Origin: Alphaproteobacteria bacterium | Lineage (GTDB): Bacteria; Pseudomonadota; Alphaproteobacteria; Rhizobiales; Aestuariivirgaceae | NCBI GenBank assembly: GCA_026400595.1 | Contig: JAPLOT010000540.1 | Coordinates: 1-5,244 of the forward strand | Reading direction: 5' to 3' | DNA length: 5,244 bases | Part shown: positions 1 to 4,348 of the stretch, in pieces | How positions within the stretch are numbered: the first letter of the stretch is position 1 | Layout of the letters: each line of letters begins with the position of its first letter | The notes under the pieces: generated by a model | Databases searched by the model: none | Told to the model about the DNA's origin: nothing | Seen by the model: the letters and a program-made list of their open reading frames with translations, nothing else | Position numbers and translations under genes: made by a program

Positions 1-1181
1 TCGTCGATGAAGACCAGCGCATTGTCAGGCAGGTATTCGAAGAGCGTGGGCGGCGGTTCGCCCGGCTTGCGGCCGGTGAGGTAGCGCGAATAGTTCTCGA
101 TGCCGGCGCAGGAGCCGGTGGCCATCATCATCTCGATGTCGAACATGGTACGCTGCTCCAGGCGCTGCGCCTCAAGCAGCCGGCCCGCGGCGTTGAACTC
201 CGCCAGCCTGAGGCGCAGGTCGTTCTTGATGCGGGTAACCGCCTGTTCCAGCGTGGGCTTGGGCGTCACGTAATGCGAGTTGGAATAGATCTTGATCTGC
301 TCCAGCTCGGCCGCCTTGTGGCCGGTGAGCGGATCGAATTCCGAAATCGACTCGATCTCGTCGCCGAAGAGCGAGATGCGCCAGGCGCGGTCCTCGAAAT
401 GCGAGGGGAAGAGTTCGATGGTATCGCCGCGCACCCGGAAGGAACCGCGCACGAAGTTCTGGTCGTTGCGCCGGTAGTGCAGCGCCACGAGATCGGCGAG
501 GAGCTGGCGCTGCGGCACGCGCTGGCCCTTCTTCAGCATGAAGGCCATGGCCGAATAGGTCTCGACGTCGCCGATGCCGTAGATGCAGGAGACCGAGGCC
601 ACCACCACCACGTCGTCGCGCTCGAGCAGCGAGCGCGTGGCCGAGTGGCGCATGCGGTCGATCTGCTCGTTGATCGAGCTTTCCTTTTCGATGTAGGTGT
701 CGCTGCGCGGCACATAGGCCTCGGGCGTGTAGTAGTCGTAGTAGGAGACGAAGTATTCCACAGCGTTCTCGGGGAAGAAGCTCTGGAACTCGCCGTAGAG
801 CTGGGCGGCCAGCGTCTTGTTGGGCGCCAGGATCAGCGCCGGGCGTTGGGTGGCCTCGATGACCTTGGCCATGGTGAAGGTCTTGCCCGAGCCGGTGACG
901 CCGAGCAGCACCTGGTCGCGCTCAAGCGCGGAAACACCTTGCACCAGTTCCGCGATGGCGGTGGGCTGGTCGCCCTTGGGCTCATACTCCGAAACCACCT
1001 TGAGACGCCGTCCCCCGTCGGACTTCTCCGGCTTCGGCGGCTTGACGGGGGTGAAGCTCTGCAGCGGCAGGAACTCCGGGCGCAGAGGCCCCAGCCCGTC
1101 AGTGATGGCGGGGAGCGGCAAGCCCTCAAGCGGCGCCTGCGGCGCCTCGGCGAATCCGCCGTCCTGTCGTGAATGTCCCAT
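1..1181 (-). CDS. uvrB: UvrB, excinuclease ABC subunit B (N-terminal part, 3' end outside window)
   Basis: UvrB is the damage-verifying helicase-like subunit of nucleotide excision repair. It is loaded by UvrA and recruits UvrC to cut on both sides of the lesion, in the cytoplasm. The visible 393 codons contain SEYEPKGDQPTAI (residues 64-76), the Walker A motif GVTGSGKT (94-101), the tyrosine-rich beta-hairpin YYDYYTPEAYVP (147-158) that clamps damaged DNA, and RMRHSAT just after it. The window ends inside Walker B, at LVFID followed by the first two bases of the next codon, expected to be Glu. The ATG at 1179-1181 was chosen because the stretch GGFAEAPQAPLEG (9-20) resembles the conserved extension of rhizobial UvrBs. 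That extension puts about 60 residues ahead of the usual enterobacterial start. No Shine-Dalgarno sequence precedes the ATG, but a -10-like box lies nine bases upstream. The gene is intact as far as seen, and the family identification is near certain. Confidence 0.98.
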   Translation of the reverse strand, partial: MGHSRQDGGFAEAPQAPLEGLPLPAITDGLGPLRPEFLPLQSFTPVKPPKPEKSDGGRRLKVVSEYEPKGDQPTAIAELVQGVSALERDQVLLGVTGSGKTFTMAKVIEATQRPALILAPNKTLAAQLYGEFQSFFPENAVEYFVSYYDYYTPEAYVPRSDTYIEKESSINEQIDRMRHSATRSLLERDDVVVVASVSCIYGIGDVETYSAMAFMLKKGQRVPQRQLLADLVALHYRRNDQNFVRGSFRVRGDTIELFPSHFEDRAWRISLFGDEIESISEFDPLTGHKAAELEQIKIYSNSHYVTPKPTLEQAVTRIKNDLRLRLAEFNAAGRLLEAQRLEQRTMFDIEMMMATGSCAGIENYSRYLTGRKPGEPPPTLFEYLPDNALVFID

Positions 1182-1190
1182 GATGGGCGG

Positions 1191-1218
1191 AATATAGGTG
1201 ACGGGGGCCGGATCGCAA
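1191..1218 (-). promoter_or_regulatory. Candidate uvrB promoter giving a leaderless transcript
   Basis: Read on the minus strand, TTGCGA (1213-1218) and TATATT (1191-1196) are separated by 16 bases. They match four of six and five of six positions of the sigma-70 consensus. The -10 box ends nine bases before the uvrB ATG, so transcription would start at or within a few bases of the A. This fits the lack of a ribosome binding site. The -35 element lies inside the small hairpin at 1211-1225. I see no alphaproteobacterial LexA box (GTTC-N7-GTTC type) nearby. The promoter is inferred from sequence only. Confidence 0.45.
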
Positions 1219-1250
1219 AGCGATCCTGCTGACAGATACTGTCAGGATCG
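1211..1250 (-). terminator. Two overlapping hairpins after the old stop of the barrel gene, possible terminator
   Basis: A perfect inverted repeat CTGACAG-ATA-CTGTCAG (1229-1245) is flanked by CGATC (1221-1225) and GATCG (1246-1250), which extend the stem past a three-base CTG bulge. A second perfect hairpin, GATCGC-AAA-GCGATC (1211-1225), shares the CGATC arm, so the two cannot form completely at once. On the minus-strand transcript they begin two bases after the ancestral stop codon at 1253-1255. No U-run follows, so this is not a canonical intrinsic terminator. It may be a weak or Rho-assisted terminator, or a 3'-end stabiliser. Confidence 0.45.
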
Positions 1251-1252
1251 GA

Positions 1253-1896
1253 CTATCTCCGCGGGAAAAGCAGCGTGAATCCGGCCCGGGCGCCCCAGCC
1301 GGTGGGACCCACGTCCTCGGGCGAATCCACCCAGTAGCGGGCGCCGGCGAAGAACTGGACCGGCTGCTTGCCTTGGGGCCGACCGACCAAATATGGTTGG
1401 CGAGCAGGCCAAGCGTCCAGCCATTGCCTTGCCACAGGGCCACCGCCGTGGGGCCGAGACCCCACTGGTCAGGCCCGAGCAGATCGTTGGTATTGGTCGG
1501 AATATAGGCCACGGGACCGACGCCCCAGACAAAGCCGTTCACCGGCTTGGCGGGCGAGAAGAACAGACTCTGGGTTACATTGCCGAGGCCGAACTGGGAA
1601 CCGGCGCCCGGGAAAATGTCGTCCTGCGAGATGATCGGCACGATGGTGCGCGAGATCAGGTTCCAGTCCTCGTTGAGCGTAATGGGAACAACCGGCTGGA
1701 AGTTCACGTAGTATTGTTCGCCGTCTTCCTCGGGACCGATGCCGCCGTTGTAGTTGCCCTGGAAAGGCACGCTGATCAGCGCGGCCACCGGGTTGGCGAG
1801 GTCCTTGGCGAGATCCTGCGAGTTCTCCTGCGCCTGCGCGGCAGAAAATGATGCAAACAAGACCGCGGCAGCTGCGCCGGCTGGTTTGAACGTCAT
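1253..1896 (-). pseudogene. Outer-membrane transporter-like beta-barrel protein, broken by internal deletion and frameshift
   Basis: This resembles the proteobacterial family of secreted, barrel-like proteins usually labelled 'transporter' or 'hypothetical protein', whose substrate is unknown to me. The start at ATG 1894-1896 has an AAGGGGG Shine-Dalgarno-like sequence six bases upstream. Residues 1-22 form a signal peptide ending in AAQA. The mature N-terminal part is well preserved (NPVAALISVPFQ at 35-46, VVPIIS at 85-90, LANHIWSVG at 165-173). Just after IWSVG (about 1378) the frame becomes low-complexity and serine-rich. A family-like C-terminus resumes in another frame from 1372: GKQPVQFFAGARYW, then GWGARAGFTLLFPRR and a TAG stop at 1253-1255. 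In relatives, as I recall them, roughly 45-55 residues separate these blocks, including a NTESTYDW-like segment that is absent here. The event therefore looks like a deletion of non-triplet length, not a single-base error. The unshifted frame reads on to a stop at 1126, inside uvrB. The C-terminal strand ending in a Phe-Pro pair is lost from the translated product, so barrel assembly is unlikely. Confidence 0.8.
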
Positions 1897-1994
1897 GTCG
1901 AGCCCCCTTGTCCGCGACCGGCTCACGCCAGCGAACAACGCAAAACTAAGGCAGGGACAGCCGAGGCGCAATGCTCAAGTTTTCGGGCAAGCCG

Positions 1995-2609
1995 TCAGGA
2001 CAGCAGCCAGTTTGTGAAGACATAGGCAATCCAGCCGAAGGCTGCGCCAGGCAGGATGTCTGCAACGTAGTGTTGCTTTGTAAAGAGCGCGCTCATGGAG
2101 ATCAGCACCGGGAAAAGGAAGGCCAGCAGCAGCCAGTTCCCCAGCGACTGCGGCAGCGTGGCATGAAGATGCAGGGCTGTCAGCGTCGCCACGCTCACAT
2201 GCATGCTCGGGATGCTGTTGTCATACTTGTCGAAGCGATGGACGAAGGCCAGCATGCGGAGCGACAGCGAGCCGTCGGGCTGGTATCTGCGCCAGCGCGC
2301 CGGGATCCGCACTGGAAAGAAGTAGAAGACGGCAAACTGCATGGCCAGGAGCACGAGAAAGCTGAAGGCCGTATAGTTGAAGGACTGGAACGAGGGCTGC
2401 GTGAAGACCAGCAGCAGAATGATGGGATAATAGAGACCCGAATAGATCCAGACCCACGAAGGCCAGAAAGGGATGCGGTCATCGAGGCGCGTGTCGAATT
2501 CCCGCGCGGGGCGGTAATGGTGCTTCTGGACGAAGAAGTAGAACTGATATCCGCCGATGATCATCACGATCGCGCTGACCAGGCAGATGAAATAGTCCAT
2601 GGCTCCCAT
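1995..2609 (-). CDS. PAP2-family membrane phosphatase or phosphotransferase (AUR1/Ipt1-like branch)
   Basis: This is a 204-residue integral inner-membrane protein with the catalytic motifs of the PAP2 superfamily, which removes phosphate from lipid phosphates or transfers phosphoryl head groups. The C2-type motif is PSMH (134-137). The C3-type motif TKQHYVAD (177-184) supplies the nucleophilic His180 and Asp184. An N-terminal KHHYRP (29-34) may stand for the C1 region. Hydrophobic segments lie at about 3-27, 53-70, 78-99, 138-150, 157-175 and 185-203, giving about six helices. The spacing PSMH...TKQHYVAD and the N-terminal WPSWVW aromatic cluster resemble the inositol-phosphorylceramide-synthase-like PAP2 branch more than undecaprenyl-pyrophosphate phosphatases. 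The substrate cannot be told from sequence. The start at 2607-2609 has no clear Shine-Dalgarno sequence; a second ATG at 2598-2600 is possible. The gene has its own upstream promoter candidate and is followed, 98 bases later, by the broken barrel gene on the same strand. Confidence 0.9.
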   Translation of the reverse strand: MGAMDYFICLVSAIVMIIGGYQFYFFVQKHHYRPAREFDTRLDDRIPFWPSWVWIYSGLYYPIILLLVFTQPSFQSFNYTAFSFLVLLAMQFAVFYFFPVRIPARWRRYQPDGSLSLRMLAFVHRFDKYDNSIPSMHVSVATLTALHLHATLPQSLGNWLLLAFLFPVLISMSALFTKQHYVADILPGAAFGWIAYVFTNWLLS

Positions 2610-2641
2610 GACGTGGTACCGCGCGAAGCTCCGACGGCCCG

Positions 2642-2670
2642 ACTATCGACTTCTCGGCCATTGCTGGCAA
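2642..2670 (-). promoter_or_regulatory. Candidate sigma-70-type promoter of the PAP2 gene
   Basis: On the minus strand TTGCCA (2665-2670) and GATAGT (2642-2647) are separated by exactly 17 bases. They match five of six and four of six consensus positions. Transcription would start near 2635 and leave a leader of about 26 bases before the ATG at 2609. The -35 element lies within the left palindrome at 2661-2670, so a protein bound there would be expected to block it. Confidence 0.55.
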
Positions 2671-2700
2671 GTTCCCTTGCTCCAGGCCGTTGCCTGCAAG
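2661..2700. promoter_or_regulatory. Pair of near-identical palindromes in the divergent promoter region, candidate operator
   Basis: TTGCTGGCAA (2661-2670) and TTGCCTGCAA (2690-2699) are both TTGC-NN-GCAA palindromes, each followed by G, and lie 29 bases apart centre to centre. Between them sits CTTGC (2676-2680), which pairs with the GCAAG on either side (2667-2671 and 2696-2700). The arrangement lies between the PAP2 gene and the divergent sugar kinase, and overlaps the PAP2 -35 box. It looks like a two-site operator, but the same bases could instead form RNA hairpins. No regulator gene is present in the window. Confidence 0.35.
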
Positions 2701-2755
2701 AGCCCGGAGAACTAGCCTCGGTGCGGCTGGCGACGGGCATGGGGGAAACAGCGGG

Positions 2756-3724
2756 ATGAAGGGCATGGCAGGGCAGAAATCATGGGACGTGGCCTGCCTG
2801 GGCGAGCTGGTCATGGACCTCGTTCCGCATTCGCGCACCGGAGAGGAATGGCTTTACGCGCCGAGCCCCGGCGGGGCACCCGGCAACGTGGCGGCAGGGC
2901 TGGCGAGGCTCGGTCGCCGCGCGGCAATGCTGGGCAAGCTCGGCGCTGACCCGTTCGGCAGCGCAATTCTCGCCGCACTGGCGAAACATGGCGTGGACAC
3001 GCGGGGCATCATGCGCAGCGCCGCGGTCAAGACCGCGCTGTCGGTCGTCACCCTGGCGCCTGATGGCGAACGCGCGTTCTCCTTCTATCGCGAGGCGCCG
3101 GCGGAGCTCGCCATCGACCTCGATGAGGCTGGCGCAGCAATCATCGCGGATTCGCGCATCCTGCATCTGGGCGTGCTGCCGCTCTCCGCCCCGCGATCCG
3201 CTGCGGCGCAGCGCCAGGCAATCACGGTGGCACGGGAGAACGGCGCATGGGTTTCGGCCGATCCCAATTTCCGCCCCGGCCTCTGGCCGGATCACGCCGC
3301 CATGCTGGCGGCCGGGCGCGAACTGGTGGGCGCGGCGCAGGTCGTGAAACTTGGCACGGAGGAACTCTTCGCGCTTGCCGGCTCGCGCGACATCGCCGCA
3401 GCGGCCTGCGCGCTCTGGCATCCGGAACTGCGGCTCATGGCTGTGACCAAGGGCGCGGCAGGCGCAGACCTCATCTCCCGGCAGTCCACCGTAAGCTGCG
3501 CGGGCTTTCCCGTCGCATCCATCGACACGACGGCGGCGGGCGATTCCTTCATGGCCGCCCTGCTCTCGCAATGCCTGGAGCGGGACCTCGACGACCTGCA
3601 ACCTGAGCAGATGTCCGACATGTTGCGCCGCGCCTGTGCCGCGGGTGCGCTGGCGACGACGACGAAGGGCGCCATGGCGAGTCTGCCGGACAACGCCGCG
3701 ATCGGGAAGCTGCTGGGGGCCTAG
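2756..3724 (+). CDS. PfkB-family sugar kinase, probable fructokinase
   Basis: A 322-residue ribokinase-fold (PfkB) enzyme, of the usual length for bacterial fructokinases. It most likely phosphorylates D-fructose with ATP to fructose 6-phosphate in the cytoplasm. The N-terminal PfkB signature is GGAPGNVAAGLARLG (39-53), including the substrate-contacting Gly-Asn. Later motifs are ADPNFRPGLW (168-177), the fructokinase-like form of DxNxRxxLW, and KLGTEEL (198-204). The C-terminal signature DTTAAGDSF (257-265) carries the anion hole and the catalytic base Asp263. Ala in place of the first Gly of GAGD also occurs in ribokinases, so it is no defect. The ATG at 2756 was chosen because GGGGGA (2741-2746) is nine bases upstream and the protein core starts at DVACLGELVMD (11-21). 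The frame is open upstream to 2690, but that part lacks family similarity. Ribose or 2-keto-3-deoxygluconate are alternative substrates. The neighbouring isomerase, which uses fructose 6-phosphate, supports fructose. Confidence 0.9.
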   Translation: MKGMAGQKSWDVACLGELVMDLVPHSRTGEEWLYAPSPGGAPGNVAAGLARLGRRAAMLGKLGADPFGSAILAALAKHGVDTRGIMRSAAVKTALSVVTLAPDGERAFSFYREAPAELAIDLDEAGAAIIADSRILHLGVLPLSAPRSAAAQRQAITVARENGAWVSADPNFRPGLWPDHAAMLAAGRELVGAAQVVKLGTEELFALAGSRDIAAAACALWHPELRLMAVTKGAAGADLISRQSTVSCAGFPVASIDTTAAGDSFMAALLSQCLERDLDDLQPEQMSDMLRRACAAGALATTTKGAMASLPDNAAIGKLLGA

Positions 3725-4287
3725 GCTGCGTAGCGCGGATTGGGCGCAAGCGCCACCGCGCCATCGCGCTTCACCACCATCTGGCGCATGCCGCGCGTCA
3801 GGATCTCCGCATAATCGTGGCCGGCATCCGCATTGCAGACCCAGACGAAGACAAGCGGTGCATCGCCGGTGTTGATCGAGCGGTGCGCCCAGTCCGGCGG
3901 GATGAAGGCGCAGGTACCCGGCACCATGTCGACGGTGCGGGATTCGCCCTGCCGCGATTCAAGCAGGAGCACTCCCCTGCCCGACTGCGTGTAGTAGACT
4001 TCGCCCCGGTCGCGACGCTGGTGGAAGTGACCACGGGTCATGAAAAACTCCTCGCCCACCTGCCCTGGCGACATGGTTGTGGTTCCGAAGATGATGTCCG
4101 AGCCCGGCTGGATGAACTCGACCACTTCATAAACCGGCAAGTCGCCGCGCGCTGCGAGCAGCGCATCGACGGCAGCCTGGTCCTGGTAACAGCCGCGCGT
4201 CTCGCCGAGGTGCTTGGCATAGCGGCCAGTGGCCTGGCCCATTGCCCCGCTCTTCGGATCGATCGCAACGCCGACGGGAAGCATCAT
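3721..4287 (-). CDS. pgiA: Cupin-type glucose-6-phosphate isomerase
   Basis: This 188-residue protein belongs to the metal-dependent cupin phosphoglucose isomerases (GPI family, PF06560), which interconvert glucose 6-phosphate and fructose 6-phosphate. They are unrelated to the common PGI fold. It has the length and motif order of the archaeal enzymes: TRGHFHQRRDRGEVYY (84-99) with metal ligands His87, His89 and Glu96, then GRGVLLLE (103-110), MVPGTCAFIPPDWAHR (121-136) with the fourth ligand His135, and NADAGHDY (152-159). All four expected metal ligands are present. Two ATGs stand side by side at the start (4285-4287 and 4282-4284) and no strong Shine-Dalgarno sequence is visible. Its stop codon overlaps that of the convergent sugar kinase, whose product is its substrate. 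It lies 61 bases downstream of the cyclase gene on the same strand and may be co-transcribed with it. Bacterial members are known from rhizobia, among others. Confidence 0.93.
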   Translation of the reverse strand: MMLPVGVAIDPKSGAMGQATGRYAKHLGETRGCYQDQAAVDALLAARGDLPVYEVVEFIQPGSDIIFGTTTMSPGQVGEEFFMTRGHFHQRRDRGEVYYTQSGRGVLLLESRQGESRTVDMVPGTCAFIPPDWAHRSINTGDAPLVFVWVCNADAGHDYAEILTRGMRQMVVKRDGAVALAPNPRYAA

Positions 4288-4313
4288 GTCTGCACCAATG
4301 TGTTGGAATACGT

Positions 4314-4342
4314 CGAGGGCGCGAGGTAACGACGGCGCCTCG
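4314..4342 (-). other. Imperfect hairpin between the cyclase and isomerase genes
   Basis: CGAGG (4314-4318) plus CGC (4320-4322) can pair with GCG (4335-4337) plus CCTCG (4338-4342). This gives an eight-pair stem with one bulged G and a 12-base loop. An alternative six-pair stem uses GCGAGG (4321-4326) and CCTCGC (4338-4343). It sits six bases after the cyclase stop codon and has no U-run, so at most it is a weak or partial terminator, or an RNA processing site. Confidence 0.25.
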
Positions 4343-4348
4343 CAGCTG

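Noticed and set aside
273..1172. Open frame of 299 codons on the plus strand
   Set aside because: It lies wholly antisense to uvrB, whose protein is unmistakable. Its translation is rich in Arg, Val, Glu and His with no family signal, as expected for the opposite strand of a GC-rich gene.
1229..1245. CTGACAG-ATA-CTGTCAG as an SOS (LexA) box
   Set aside because: The enterobacterial box is CTGT-N8-ACAG, and here ACAG precedes CTGT with a three-base gap. Alphaproteobacterial LexA sites are GTTC/GAAC repeats, which are absent here.
1364..1390. Programmed ribosomal frameshift joining the two halves of the barrel gene
   Set aside because: There is no classic slippery heptamer at the junction. A frameshift would also not restore the missing central block, so a deletion explains the data better.
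1897..1994. Possible promoter or terminator in the 98-base gap between the PAP2 gene and the barrel gene
   Set aside because: TTGAGC and TTGCGC occur on the minus strand, but neither has a convincing -10 box at 16-18 bases, and no stable stem with a U-run follows the PAP2 stop.
2690..2755. Upstream extension of the sugar-kinase frame to an ATG at 2690
   Set aside because: The extra 22 residues have no PfkB similarity and overlap the palindromes. The ATG at 2756 has a plausible GGGGGA ribosome binding site and gives the normal family length.
1971..2759. Open frame of 262 codons on the plus strand
   Set aside because: It is antisense to the PAP2 gene and its promoter, highly charged, and without recognisable motifs. 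The PAP2 reading has catalytic motifs and membrane helices.
2479..2838. Open frame of 119 codons on the minus strand across the divergent intergenic region
   Set aside because: It overlaps the PAP2 start in another frame and the sugar-kinase start on the opposite strand, and has low-complexity composition with no family signal.
2780..3601. Open frame of 273 codons on the minus strand
   Set aside because: It is antisense to the PfkB-family kinase, which has both family signatures. The protein is Arg/Cys/Gly-rich and unlike any family I know.
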